Shown here in pieces: positions 33,747-46,098 of a stretch of DNA of 64,000 nucleotides. The stretch is taken from contig JAXGGA010002192.1 of NCBI GenBank assembly GCA_038373865.1, forward strand, positions 62,001-126,000, written 5' to 3'. The DNA is from Uloborus plumipes (lineage: Eukaryota; Arthropoda; Arachnida; Araneae; Uloboridae). The position numbers and the translations under genes are program-made. The notes under the pieces are model-generated. The model searched no databases. It was not told the origin of the DNA and was given only the letters and a program-made list of their open reading frames with translations. How positions within the stretch are numbered: position 1 is the first letter of the stretch; each line of letters opens with the position of its first letter.

Positions 33747-36250
33747 TCAATAAATTTCAGATTAAAAAAAATTATTTTTTCAAGGTCAAAGTTCACAACG
33801 AAAATGACATTTTTTACTACTTTCGAACATTAAAAAACCCATGAAGGGTTCAAAGTAACAAGCCGATTTTTTCAACATATATTCATAGTCATGGTTACTT
33901 ACTGTATAACAAAAATTGGCTTGTTACTCCGCCCTCTTAATGAGATATGCCCCCCCAAAGTTGTAAATTTTTTAAAAAATCCAATTTTCAACGCTAAAAA
34001 ATTGCATGTGGGGGGCAAGATAAAAACATTTTTATATGTGGTATTTTAAGTACTTTTTACTAGCTTTCTAATAAAACAAAAGTTGCTTTGTTATTCAAAG
34101 GCGTTTGGCAGATATAAGGGACTGAACTTTCAAAAAACTGCACAAAAACAACACGATTATTTTCATTTTTTTAAATCTTTTTTTTTTATTTAAATGTAAC
34201 TACATACCTTATTCTTTGCCTTAAATGCTAAAAAAAGACTAAGAAGAGCAATGAAGAAACATATTTAAAGTTTAATAAGATAATTTAATATTTTTAACAC
34301 CTGGGAATATAGAATACCACTAAACTTGTCTGATTTTTAAACATCTGATTGCTACCTACAACAGGACTGAGCATTTCTCAACTTGTCCAGGTTTGTTCAT
34401 ACCATGTGGTCATTCTTGTTCTGGCTTGCTCTCACATGTGTATCTTAGTTGTATTTCAAATTTTGAAAGAAGTAGGTTGTTGAGCTAGTGTTTCTGCTGT
34501 AAAATTTTGTGAAGCTGATGTGATTTCTTTTCATTTCAAGTTCATTCATATTCAAAGAATGTTTTGTTAAAGGTAAAAGAAGAAATTCTTTAGAATCCTT
34601 AAATATAAATTTAAATTTGTCTTTCGACATGTAAACTGTGAATAAGTTATGGATAACCCTAAATGCTCAATGGGAGTTTTTGAGAATGATGATTGTAATA
34701 TTTTAAGTTACAGTAGGCAGTCTACTGTAAATAGTATTTCTGAGTATAGTGATGATGATAAAACTTTACTGCACCTGAGAACTAGGTGTAAAACTATTGA
34801 AACTGTTTGTACCTACCAGCAAGAAGTTCCATAAAGGTGGAAAAACTTGGCAAGAAATTTTTTTGCGTGGTAGGTACAAACAGTTTCAATAGTTTTATAC
34901 CCAGTACTCAGGTGCAGTAAAGTTTTATCATCATCACTGTACTCAGAAATACTATTTACAGTAGACTACCTACTGTAACTTAAAATATTACAATCATCAT
35001 TCTCAAAAACTCCTATGGAGCATTTAGGGTTATCCATAACTTATTCACAGTTTACATGTAGAAAGACAAATTTAAATTTATAGTTAAGGATTCTAAAGAA
35101 TTTCTTCTTTTACCTTTAACAAAACATTCTGTGAATATAAATGAACTTGAATGAAATGAAAAGAAATCACATCAGCTTCACAAGATTTTACAGCAGAAAC
35201 ACTAGCTCAACAACCTACTTCTTTCAGAATTTGAAAGACAACTAAGATACACATGTGAGAGCAAGCCAGAACAAGGATGACCACATGGTATGAACAAACC
35301 TGGACAAGTTGAGAAATGCTCAGTCCTGTTGTAGGTAGCAATCAGATGTTTAAAAATCAGACAAGTTTAGTGGTATTCTATATTTCCAGGTGTTAAAAAT
35401 ATTAAATTATCTTATTAAACTTTAAATATGTTTCTTCATTGCTCTTCTTAGTCTTTTTTTAGCATTTAAGGCAAAGAATAAGGTATATAATTACATTTAA
35501 ATAGAAAAAAGAGATTTAAAAAAATGAAAATAATCGTGTTATTTTTGTGCAATTTTTTTAAAGTTCAGTCAGTCCCTTATATCTGCCAAACGCCTTTGAA
35601 TAAAAAAGCAACTTTTGTTTTATTAGAAAGCTGGTAAAAAGTACTTAAAATATCACATATAAAATTTTTTTTATCTTGCCCCCACATGCATTTTTTTAGC
35701 GTTGAAAATTGGATTTTTTAAAACATTTACAACTTTGGGGGGGGGGGGCATTTCTCATTAAGGGGGTGGAGTAACAAGCCAATTTTTTTTATACAGTAAG
35801 TAACCATGACTATGAATATATGATGAAAAAATTGGCTTGTGACTTTGAACCCTTCATGGGTTTTTTAATGTTCGAAAGTAGTAAAAAATGTCATTTTTGT
35901 TGTGAACTTTGACCTTGAAAAAATAAATATTTTTTCAAAATCTGAAATTTATTGATAGCATATATAAAAAGATCTTTTTCTTAGCTTTCCAACGAGCTAT
36001 GTTTGAGCTCAAAATCTTTGATAGAAAAAAAAGTTATAGTTCATAAGACAAAGCATCAAAATGCCCGATTTTCGCTGTTGCCAACAACAAAAATAGCCTA
36101 CATATCAAAGGGTAAATTTTTTAAAAATAAAATGAACACTATTTTGAGCTCTGGGAAGTAAAAGGAATACACTTGCAAATTTTCATCAAAATCAAAAATG
36201 GTGATGCAACAACTTTTTTGAAAATTTGTTGATTTAAAATGAAATGACCC

Positions 36251-36617
36251 TTATGTCATGAGAAGCCTATCGAGAAAAACACGATAAAAAGACCTCAATA
36301 ATATAGTAGGACTAATACAATGCCAAAACAAATTTCTTAGTATGAATGAAATGATGTGTACTAAATAATGAGAAAGTAAGTAACATTACGTCTAAAACAT
36401 CTGCAATGCGAACCGTAATTAAAAGTGCAACACAAAACACGGACGCCAACAATTCTGTAAGGCTTATTTCAATCATCTCTCTACTAGTTTCACTTTTAAA
36501 TGTATTTTTAAGTTTAATATGTTTATTTTTTAACGCAACATAGTTAACGAAGTACTCTTTGTTACTTTAAGCCTATGTTTATTTAAGTTCATAAATTTCA
36601 AAGGAAATAATAAAAAA
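36251..36617. other. Intergenic sequence
   Basis: Nothing recognised. Confidence 0.5.
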
Positions 36618-37276
36618 TCCATATAAATAAAACAGAGAATATATGTGTGTGTATGTGTATGTTCCCTATACAAATCCACAGTTTACGTCGAATCTGGACC
36701 AAATTTGGCAGGGAGGTACTTGGCCACCGGGGAAGGGTCTTAGGGAGGGTTCTCGAACGCCAAAAATGAGCCAAATTGTTCGAATTTCAATTCAACAGCT
36801 CCAAAATGGCTTAAAGCTACTCTTTCTACCCGAAATAACTGTTGGATTTCCTCTATTTTGGTCTCATTGAAATGCTCGCTGAAAAATACCTTTCAGAGGT
36901 ATTTTCTTCCTAAAGTTTCAAAAACGCCTAAGCGCTATAATCAAACAGAAAAAAGATGTGAGCATTTTTAAATTTAGAAATATCCATTTTCAATTGGGTT
37001 GATTAATAACGTCTGCAGGAACGAGAAAGAAATTATTGATGAGAAAAAGGTGTTGTCATCTTTTTTCTTGATTATGAACAAATTAGATTCTTACTTTTGC
37101 TTTTAGACCTTTCGCGTAAGGGGGGATTTAAAACTTTTTTGGTGATTGATAAATTTTTCGTACTGCGTGCTGAAAAAATATTGACTTTAATCTCTTCTGG
37201 ACTTTTAGACACTCGCGTCACTTGACAAAACTTTTATTCTCAATGTAGCACCGTGCAAAGCCAGGCTACGCAGCTG
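36618..37276 (+). mobile_element. Probable second-family Helitron, non-autonomous
   Basis: The 5' part TCCATATAAATAAAACAGAG, followed by TGTGTGTATGTGTATGTTCC and a CGAATCTGGACCAAATTTGG block, resembles arthropod Helitron 5' ends. The likely 3' end, GTGCAAAGCCAGGCTACGCA, is followed by GCTGT rather than the expected GCTAG, so the last bases are mutated or misjudged. There is no coding sequence. Confidence 0.5.
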
Positions 37277-38408
37277 TACCAGAAAGCAACTTAACTTGAC
37301 ACTAAACGTTACTAAGCGCGGAGCCATTAAGATCTCAGAAGCAGTTAAGGATCTCCTCTAATTCGCCAAGTAGGCTGTGACGTTTTATCTAGCTCGTTTT
37401 TCATTGGCTGACGTCACGACGCCAGTGTCAAGAAAAATTGCAGCATAGTATAGTAGTTAATAATAATACTATCTTTTATGTCAAATGTATGCCTATGATT
37501 GTATGGTTACTTAGTTCTGAAATATGTGGGTTATTCTACAAAAACGGGAAAAGTTTGTGGTGCATTTGTTTTAAAAAATTAATTTTGTTTAACAAATCTG
37601 ATTAAAAAGAAATCTTTAAGTTTAATGCAATTAAAATTATTATCCGAGCTTAATTATTTGTGTCTCATTATATTTTTGTACTGTGTTTTGCGTAGGCAGG
37701 TGAATGGCATAACGGTGAATAACATATGTTAATCTGTGTTTGGAAAAAAAAGAAAAAGAAGGTATTAAAAAAAAAAACATCAAATTTAAAGCCTCTTAAT
37801 CGTGGGTTTTATTCAACGGAAAGAGCTTTACAAACTAATGCCTCCAAAAGATTTTGTTATTATTTTAAATATTTATGTTTCCTTAAAACTTCCAGCTGGT
37901 TTAAATGTTTAGAGGAGCATATCTCAAGAGTGTAGTAAGAACACATTTTAAGATTTTAGAAATGGCCTGCATTGTTGTGTTTGTTAAAGGCGAAGCAGAT
38001 AAACTAAAATTTTGTGATCTAATAGAAATAAAGACACGCTGGAGAATTCCCCTTGTTCACACTTCTTTCGTCTTATCATCCTTTTTTCTTATAATTTTCG
38101 TGAGTGATACAACGTAAATAGTTCGTTTTTATTGTAATTTAAACGCAGCAAGCAATTATTTTTAGTATCTTTTTGAATGAAAATACTTACATAAAATCTA
38201 ACAAATTTAATGAAAAATAGTTCTCTCATTTGTGTAAAAGTATTCTTCAGTAATTCTTTCATAAAACAGTCTAGGTTGATTTTTCATTGGAACCTGATAT
38301 ATTTTAAGGGGAGGATTATATATTTTACTGTAATTAGCAGTTCAAAACCTCATAGAACACAGCCTCATTAAATTTATTCATTACACGTATAAATGGGTGT
38401 TGATATTT
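37277..38408. other. Intergenic sequence
   Basis: No gene recognised. A slightly GC-richer patch at 37310-37440 has TTGGCTGACGTCACGACGCC, which includes a TGACGTCA (CRE-type) palindrome, but no transcript start or gene can be tied to it. Confidence 0.45.
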
Positions 38409-38545
38409 TTATATGTGTATTATCTTTTATATGTGTATTATCTTTTATATGTGTATTATCTTTTATATGTGTATTATCTTTTATATGTGTATTATCTTTT
38501 ATATGTGTATTATCTTTTATATGTGTATTATCTTTTATATGTGTA
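38409..38545. repeat. 18-bp minisatellite, about 7.5 copies
   Basis: The unit TATGTGTATTATCTTTTA is repeated with essentially no differences and ends at ATGTGTAAAG. The near-perfect copies suggest recent expansion and probable length polymorphism. Confidence 0.92.
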
Positions 38546-39840
38546 AAGTTTTATATGTATAAATGAGTATTGATACCCAAATTATCTCTTCTGGTACGAA
38601 AAGCATCAAGAAAGTTTATTTCAGAACTTGAAAGTAAGGAATAACTTACGATCCGTTGAGAGTAAAAGTGGTGTATGTTGATTTCTTATAATTTGCATTT
38701 ACAGCATCAAAAATTGGTTCTAACTACATTCTACTTCATTTGTAAGTTTTGTAAGTTTGGGATCAACCAGTTCCTGATAGACAGTAACAGTAGAACGGAA
38801 CATCAGTAGAGTTTTGCAAACAAGTAACTATTGAACTCAAAATCTTGTTTTATTGACTTGCACTACTTTTGTTCTCAACGGCTCACATAACAGATGAAAT
38901 GAATTGAAATAATCCCAAAGCCAATATGAGTCAACTTACTGACATTCATTCTGTACAGACAGGCCGTAAAATTCTCGAATGTTTGCACATATAGACGGAA
39001 AGACAGATGCACGCAAATAGTTAGTGAGCATTAGTGTAACATATTCCTAGACGTCAGATCTTAAAAGTTCTGGGGAAAGTCCCTGATGTCAACTCATAAT
39101 AAAATGTATGCTCCATTCCATGATAAAGAAGACATTGTGTCCTACGTGTGACAGCTCTACACGTTATTTCAAAACGTGTAATAAACAATAAATATAAAAT
39201 TATTTAAAAAATTCTTCATGCCTGCTTTACTTCTTAGTCCAAAATGCTATGTATGATATATAACATAGAGTTCTTACGTGCAGGACAAAATGTCTAATTT
39301 CTTGTGGAGCTACCGACTATTTGTTCGTTTCTTGAAATTAAAACGAACACATAATTAGTTGGAAAGCAACACATGTGCTTAAAAATTGCAACAATAGTTT
39401 CGAAGGATGCCCAAAAGTGTGTTTTGTACGTGACACGTAAACTTCATTAAAAAATAACAATTGAAAAATACATTGAAAAAAAAAAAAGCTAAAAGCACAG
39501 CTTTTTTACTTTCACTAGGTCTGCAAATGTTTCACATGCGTATATTTTATCTTCAATTTATCCCACACGTGGAGCTGAAACTACTTTGAAATTCAATTGT
39601 TCTCGTAAATACTATTATTAGTATTACTAGTAAGCATCTATAATTTTTTCGGAAATATATTATCTAAATCTTTCAGAAGTTAAAGGCAAGGAAAAGACGA
39701 TAAAAATAAATACACAAGTACTGATGAAACTTGAACATTAAAATGTTTGGTATAGTGTGTTTAGTTTCACAACGTGCGAAAACGAAACCAAGCAACATTT
39801 TCCAAAGTGCGGTTAAGATTTAGGAAAGAAAATAAATAGA
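38546..39840. other. Intergenic sequence
   Basis: Nothing recognised. Confidence 0.5.
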
Positions 39841-39842
39841 TA

Positions 39843-40771
39843 GAGGGGAATTAGGGGCAAAGTTGAAATAGCGGGGCAAAGTGAAATGATGGAATATTTT
39901 CATAGTTTGCAGTGCCACTTATCTAGCAATATTTTAACTAAGTTCCCTAACTTATACTTGATTCCCGTCAAAAAATAAATCGCTCCATGGATCAACGAAA
40001 AAAATGTACAAGTCATTTTCGAAATTTGATACCTTTATTGTAATATTTGTGATTTTTCAAAAATATTTTTGTTATTATAAAATGATATTTTTTTTTGTAA
40101 TTATCATTTAAAGTATTACTTGAGATCTACTGATGTCCAGTGCAGTCTTTATTTAGTTTGTATGAGGCATGTTTTCATGCTAAATGTTCAATGTAATTTG
40201 TCAAGTGCAAGCGGGGCAAAGTGGATGGGGTAAAGTGAAATTGCTCATTTCGTTACTAATGCATTCATTTAGCAAATCACGTGCATATTTCTTCATTTAT
40301 TGATTTATTCATATTCTTTTAAGTATTAGTTCACCTATTTATTCATTGATTCACTTATTTTGTAATTCATTCCCTATATTATTTACTCATTTCGTTTTCT
40401 CTTATATTAATTAATTCATTTAGTTTGTTTATTTATTTATTAGTTTATTTTTCATTAATAATTCATTCATTCGTTTATTCAGACACTCATTTAATGAATA
40501 TTACTGTAATTCATCAAATAGAAAATGTTTCATTCCAAGAAATATTATATTTTTCATTTTGCACCATGGTTTTTTGAGGTGAAAAATTTCCACCTTTTTT
40601 TAAAGGTGCAAAATAACTACCAAAAATGAAAAAGAACACTTTAACGATAGTTGTATTTCAAAATACTAATATTCTTTCTCTATGTACACTGATTTTTGGA
40701 ACGAATTTCCCATTTGTTCATTTTGAAACAGGTCAGTAATCTTAACTATTTCACTTTGCCCCACATTCTCC
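39843..40771. mobile_element. TA-flanked element with GGGGCAAAGTG repeats
   Basis: The left end GAGGGGAATTAGGGGCAAAG and the right end, inverted, GGAGAATGTGGGGCAAAGTG pair with small gaps. TA is at 39841-39842 and 40772-40773. The phrase GGGGCAAAGT recurs at about 39853, 39872 and 40213 and, inverted, at about 40752. A long TTCATTYA-rich stretch fills the middle. There is no coding sequence. Older relatives lie at 8720-8888 (-) and 14500-15180 (+). Confidence 0.75.
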
Positions 40772-40773
40772 TA

Positions 40774-41146
40774 CCTTAGAGAGGACGTTCATTTTCTGAA
40801 ACAAGCTTCACAAAACCAAACAGAATGCTAAGTGTTTTAAAGATTCTTCACCAACTGAAAAATGTCAGAGCATTGGAAATACATTGCTGTTTTTCTCTTT
40901 TCCTTTACTGGAAAGTCACCATGAAAAATGTTTCAAGAGCTCCTGCCATTTCGTTGAAAAGTTAATTACAAGAGAAGAGCGTCTCATTTTCTAAAATTTA
41001 CTTTCATTTGTAAAAAACCGACTTGAATGCTAAGTAACTGCTCACACTTGGCTTTTCAACTATAGAGCTCATTTACACTAAAAAATTTAAATGCGTATGC
41101 TTACTTCATCTCATCTTTAAGGGTCGAGTCACTATAACTGGTCATA
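40774..41146. other. Intergenic sequence
   Basis: Nothing recognised. Confidence 0.5.
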
Positions 41147-41148
41147 CG

Positions 41149-41407
41149 CACTGAAAAAAAAATGATGTCGTTTTAACAGTATAATACAACTGATTTTATA
41201 GTAACAAACTGTAAAAATTTCTAATTTTACAGTATTGAACTGTAAAATTGCTAATTAAACACCAATAAACTGTAAAATTGATACTTTATAGTTATAAACT
41301 GTAAAATTGCTCATTTTACAGTTTATTACTGTGCATTTTACAGTTTTAAACTGGAACCTCCGCTGCCACTATTATACTGTAAAAACAACACTTTATGTTT
41401 TTCAGTG
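41149..41407. mobile_element. CACTGCAAAAAA-family MITE, copy 1
   Basis: The ends are CACTGAAAAAAAAATGATG and, inverted, CACTGAAAAACATAAAGTG. CG stands outside both (41147-41148 and 41408-41409), consistent with a 2-bp duplication. The interior is made of repeated ACTGTAAAATTGCT and TTTACAGTTT words. Confidence 0.7.
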
Positions 41408-41604
41408 CGGCATGAAAATGAAAAAGTTAAAAAGCTGTGGTTGCATAAAAAATAATGCTTTTAAAATCTATACTTTCTGAAGTTGCTTAAAAATGCGAAT
41501 AAAAACTATTTTATTTTTAAGCAACACAATTCAGTTTTTATGTAACATTCACGTGAAAAATTCGTTGCGAAGGGGGCCAATTAAAATTTTTTTTAAATGA
41601 TATA

Positions 41605-42183
41605 CAGGGTGTCTCATTTAAACGTTTCAGAGCTTTTAAGAGGCTTAAATTAAGTTTATATTGCAATGCGGGGTCGAAAAGCTTTCGGTGATGTACACAC
41701 ACTGCAAAAAATAAAGAGTTGTTTTTACAGTATATTACTTGCAACCGAAGTTCCAGTTTAAAACAGCAAAATGCAAAGTAATAAACTAAAATTAGTAATT
41801 TTACAGTTTGTTACTGTGCATTTTACAGTTTTAAACTGGATAATTCGCTACTAGTATTATACTGTAAAGACAACAGTTTATTTTTTGCAGTGCAGAAGCA
41901 CCATGAAGTAAAAAGACCGTAAGTAAAAAACTTTTCAAAAATACTTGTACAATAAAAGCAAAAAGTGCATGGGTCAAAGAAGTGCTTCAAGTTTTTTCCA
42001 AAGGCTACAATGCACATCTCATATCGTCGGCGCATGGATATCCGAGATGTCTGAAAAACTCTCGGCAAACTCAAATTCCAACGCGTCAGGAAACATTTCT
42101 GACCCCTCATTGCTATTTTATTTTCAGCCATCAGCGTCTCTACGCCTCTTAGGAGCTCTGAAATGTTTAATTGAGACACCTTG
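41605..42183. mobile_element. TA-flanked MITE with CAGGGTGTCTCA ends, interrupted by another MITE
   Basis: The left end CAGGGTGTCTCATTTAAACG and the right end, inverted, CAAGGTGTCTCAATTAAACA continue alike through TTTCAGAGCT. TA lies outside both ends (41603-41604 and 42184-42185). The 193-bp MITE at 41700-41892 is inserted in the left half. No coding sequence. Confidence 0.8.
41700..41892. mobile_element. CACTGCAAAAAA-family MITE, copy 2 (nested)
   Basis: The ends are CACTGCAAAAAATAAAGAG and, inverted, CACTGCAAAAAATAAACTG, with CA directly outside both (41698-41699 and 41893-41894). The interior has GTAATTTTACAGTTTGTTAC-type repeats. It is nested in the older MITE at 41605-42183. Confidence 0.78.
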
Positions 42184-42185
42184 TA

Positions 42186-43912
42186 CATAAGTTATGAATT
42201 TACTTCTTTCAATTAAAAAAATAAGCTAAAATCCCATCTTTTCAAGAACTGGAGCTTTTTAGATTTTAAACTGAAAAAAAGGAAAAATGAGTAATATTTA
42301 TGTTTTAGAGCAACTAGAAATTTTCAATGGTCCCCTCCGGAATCTTTTTTAGATATTTTTAACCTTTTTTCAATGGGCGAACAATGTCGAAAACATTTGA
42401 CTTGCATTCATCAAATGTGTCGTTCATTGTAAAAGGGACGTCTCTCCATACTTCAAAATGCATAGGTTTTCTAAATGGTGTCATATTTAGTCAAATCCTT
42501 AACACGTTGGGAGCGCATGGACTCTTGGAAGGACGGCAACAGGTTCACGTAGCGAGCGACTGTCCTCTTGGGGGAGAACTTTAAATTTTCACAGTTAAAT
42601 ATTTAAAAAACAATTTTTAATTTTTTTCCCTTTATCTACATTAAAAATGGAGTGGAATAGGTAAGTTAGACAACAAAAAGTTTTTCAGCCCGATGGTGGT
42701 TACCATTGTCATGAGGTCAGCATTGAACGTGTTAACTATGAAAATGAAGCAACTTCCTTTGGAACACTATGCTCCAAAAGTGCTCCACAGGCTAGTTTTC
42801 AAATTGAATTATGAAAATAGTTAAACTTTATCTGAAAAATTAAAACGCATTGGTATGTGTTTCAAATAAGTTTGAAATTCAATCTAAAAATATTCAGTTG
42901 AATATTCTGGAATCGAAAATTATTTAAAAAATATTAAATCTTAAATAAATCTTTCAACTGTTGAATACAATTCTTGAGGTGTCGAATAGTCCGGTATTCA
43001 AATCTACTCCAGTTACGAAAAAGAACATGTGTTCTTTTACTTAAAAATCAAAAGCTGAATCCGCTTTCTTCTAGACAAACTTTATGTTGATTAAGTCACT
43101 ATTTCATTGGTATTCTTGAATAAATAAATATGCTTAACATCATTATCGCAATGTGTGTATAATAGTTTGCAACAAAACTAAAACGTTTTAGCGATTACTA
43201 AAGTTAGTAAATCAAAATTGATTGTATGTAATAACGAAATGAAATAACCTAATCCTTTAATATGATCACTGAAAAATATATTCAACTACTGGAAAATATT
43301 CGATATTGAACAAATTAGGAATTTTAGCTAGCAAGTTCCCCCATGTGCTCCCTTATAAAAAATACTCTCCTTCGCAACACGGTGTTAAGTTTTACTTAAT
43401 TGTTTCACAATATTGTTTTATTTTATTTTTATTCGGGGTAATTTTTTTGCGACATTGAAACAGAATAATGGCGGCTTGTTTTAGTTTATAACCTACACTT
43501 TGTTTATTTTAATCTGTGTAGGGGAAGGTAGGGAAAGTGATGAACTATAGCTTCAAATTTATTTCCTCGGTTTTGGATGCCTATTAAAAACACGGAATTT
43601 TTTTTGACGATTTTTTTAACCGTTACAATGAATAAAAAACCCTCAAACTCTTTTATTTCGTTTTTGAATTATGAAAAATATGTCGCTAAAAAGAAACAAG
43701 AATATTGTAATCATACCCTACCTAAAGTGAAAGATAAATAAAAAAGTACTATTTTATTATTATATATTTTCTTTAAACAGAATAATAAAGTTGTCGCTTT
43801 AATAGCTAGTTACTTTATTTATATTTCTTATAACATTTTACTCGTGAAGATTTTCTAATTTTAAATACTCGGCGCCGTCGTTTTTTTATTATTACCATGA
43901 ATAATTAGAAAC
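42186..43912. other. Intergenic sequence, distal upstream of the TMEM200-like gene
   Basis: No gene recognised. A weak GGTAGGG/CCCTACC pair at 43528 and 43717 could be a MITE remnant but was not called. Confidence 0.45.
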
Positions 43913-43914
43913 TA

Positions 43915-44330
43915 CACTGCAAAAAATGAACCGTTGTTTTTACAGTATAATACTAATACTGGCAGCCGAGGTTCCAACTTAAAACTGTAAAATGCACAGT
44001 AATAAACTGCAACTAGCAATTTTACAGTTTTATTACTGAAAAGTTAGAAATTTTACCGTTTATTGCCGTAAAATGTAACTGTATTTTACTATGAAAACAG
44101 CAGTATAATACTGGCAGCAGAGGTTCCAGTTCAAAACTGTAAAATGCACTGTAATAAACTGTTAAATAAGTACTTTTACAATTTATTACTGTAAAATTAG
44201 CAACTTTACAGTTTATTAGTGTAAAATTAGAAATTCAACAATTTATTACAGTAATATTAGCAATTTTTACGTTTTGTTACTTTAAAATTAGCTGTATTAT
44301 ACTATAAAAACAACAATTTTTACAATTTAT
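43915..44330. mobile_element. CACTGCAAAAAA-family MITE, copy 3 (apparently dimeric)
   Basis: The left end is CACTGCAAAAAATGAACCG with TA before it (43913-43914). The segment around CAGTATAATACTGGCAGC appears twice (about 43944-43970 and 44100-44120), so the copy looks like a partial dimer. The right end is degraded to CAACAATTTTTACAATTT. The middle repeats AGTTTATTACTGTAAAATTA. Confidence 0.65.
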
Positions 44331-44689
44331 TTAGTACTGGAAAATGAATTCCGTGTCAGTGAATTTCCGAGAATTATCTTACTGCATTAATTTATCAATT
44401 CCTTATGCTGTAACAAAATTATTAACAATGCACACACACCCTCATTAGCTACTGCTTGCAAAACAATCCGTCTTGCTATGCTTTGAGGTTAACTTTGATA
44501 CTGAGCGTCTGTGCCTCAAAAATGCTTAAATTTTTTTTTAATCTATAAAAGAGTTCTAGAAATACTAAATTTGTCGTCTTCCCATCCTTCTCTTTACAGA
44601 GATAACAAAAGACAGTTACTGTCTAATAATATTTTCTATGTCATTTAAAATTTAGGATGACTGAAAAGTTAATTTCCTCAATGGCGAGA

Positions 44690-44691
<2 letters not shown>

Positions 44692-44733
<42 letters not shown>
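44692..44733. repeat. (TA)n microsatellite
   Basis: About 21 uninterrupted AT dinucleotides. Confidence 0.97.
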
Positions 44734-44734
<1 letters not shown>

Positions 44735-44737
<3 letters not shown>

Positions 44738-45589
44738 TATTAATTTCAACTTTTTAAAAAGTAAGTTCTGGCTCTTTGAAATCCATTGTGATTAACTAGC
44801 GGCGAAGAAAAAACTAAAAGCTTTGAATCAGTTTATCATTTTTCGTAACTATCTACAATAATCATATACGCCTTCATCAAAAATACTCATCTTTCCGCAT
44901 CATCAAAAAAAAAAAAAAGGAAAAACTTATTCTTATGTTAATAAACGCTTGTATTCAAGATGTAGTTCATGAATAGTTATTTATATTAATCGCAAAAACT
45001 GAAAAATTAACAATTTGAAGCATTTTGTTTAAAAAATGTTATGACTAAAAAAATTGCTCCAAATTTTTTTCTTTTAAATTTTCTCACAACTGTTGATCGT
45101 AAAAATTGAAAAAGAAAAAAAAAGAGAAAAAGAATTAATGATTTAGAACATTATGTAATTAAATTATGTAATAATAAATTGTATAACGATATGACTATAC
45201 AAAAAGAATACTATTTTTTTTTAAATTTTTTCTTCAACTATTCACCTAAAAAATTAATGAAAAATTCAAAATTAACAATTTAAAACATTACCGATTTTCT
45301 TTTGAGTTTTCTTACAACTATTGATCGTAATAACAAAAGATAATAATAATTAGCAATTTCAAACTTTACGTATAGGTTTGCTATGGCTGAATAAAAAGGA
45401 AATCTTAATTTTTCTTCATTCGATTTAAAAAATTGAAATAATTAACATTTCGAGACACTTTTAGAAGGAATAGCGCGTAGGAAAATGATGAAAGAGGACC
45501 GAATCTTTGGATGGGGACGTGCTGGCTAGAGGAAAGGTAAAGTTTTCGTGCGGGATGCGAGTCCCATTCATCTTTCTCCCTCTCAATGT
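44735..45589. other. AT-rich upstream flank of the TMEM200-like gene
   Basis: Low-complexity A/T runs with no repeat ends or coding signal. GC content rises from about 45470 toward the gene leader. Confidence 0.55.
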
Positions 45590-45754
45590 ATATTAAAATC
45601 CCTCACACCTTCGAGTGCGCGTCCCGAGAAAGTTGACAGAGATTAAAGCTCCGAGTTAATCCGTCCGCTCATTTGAGGTCAGGGGCGGAGAAGTGTTCGA
45701 GGGGCTTATTGCATCACGGAGGTTTTTGGGGTCCGGAGAAGGGAGGACGCCCCG

Positions 45755-45766
45755 TGCGCATGCGCA
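45755..45766. promoter_or_regulatory. NRF-1/Ewg-type binding palindrome
   Basis: TGCGCATGCGCA is a perfect match to the YGCGCAYGCGCR site bound by NRF-1 in vertebrates and by its homologue Erect wing in flies. It lies about 340 bp before the start codon, in the only GC-rich promoter of the window. Binding is inferred from the site alone. Confidence 0.6.
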
Positions 45767-45812
45767 CCCCTTCCTCCTTCGGCGTAGTCGAACAGACTCG
45801 CGGAACCGCTCG

Positions 45813-45851
45813 ATGATCTCGGATCAGCCGGTGAGAAGTGGCCGCACGTGA
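45813..45851 (+). other. Short upstream ORF (12 codons)
   Basis: An ATG followed by 11 sense codons and TGA lies in the GC-rich leader. If included in the mRNA it could lower translation of the main frame. It spans the candidate splice donor at 45831. Confidence 0.4.
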
Positions 45852-46098
45852 AGCGCCCGCTCCACTGGCATTCGTCGAGAGAGACCCCCCCTCGAATGCC
45901 ACTGCTCAGCCCTGTCCCGCCAGAGAATTTGCTAACAAGTTGCCAGAGAATTTGCCAACGAGTCGCCCGAAACTCGGATCGCTGTTCGGATGCGTGAAAG
46001 TCGGAGGCCCGAGATGGGATACTTCTTTTGTAGATGCTGAAAGTTGGCTCGCTCAGGTACTAAACGTTGACGATTTTCAAAGTCGCCTCGATTTTTAG
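45831..46098 (+). other. Possible 5'UTR intron
   Basis: A good donor, CCG/GTGAGAAGT, at 45831 is paired with ATTTTTAG ending at 46098, 9 bases before the start codon. The pyrimidine tract is short, so this is only a candidate; the donor could instead join a different downstream exon. Confidence 0.3.

Larger units (their letters stand above)
32686..36250. repeat. 3.57-kb palindromic fold-back element
   Basis: The ends read GGGTCATTCCATTTTAAATC and, inverted, GGGTCATTTCATTTTAAATC. The arms run inward with high similarity to a centre near 34845, where GGTAGGTACAAACAGTTTCA-type sequence pairs with its inverted copy. The left arm (32686-34835) is longer only because a 775-bp Helitron is inserted at 32972-33746; without it both arms are about 1.38 kb. 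Short open frames exist but mirror each other and show no family signature. No clear target duplication was found. Its GGG start resembles the TA-flanked elements in this window. Confidence 0.82.

Noticed and set aside
37390..37420. TGACGTCA palindrome as a possible CRE-driven promoter
   Set aside because: No transcript start, coding region or composition change is associated with it.
38409..38545. Regularly spaced repeats suggesting a CRISPR array
   Set aside because: The units are contiguous without spacers and the genome is eukaryotic.
43519..43735. Possible small TA-GGGG MITE (GGGGAAGGTAGGGAAAGTG and CCCTACCTAAAGTG)
   Set aside because: The end similarity is too short and irregular, and no duplication could be fixed.
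45838..46098. Upstream 86-codon frame in phase with the TMEM200-like CDS
   Set aside because: It opens at GTG with no ATG, ends at an in-frame TAG, and is GC-rich leader sequence. Used only as evidence for the CDS start.
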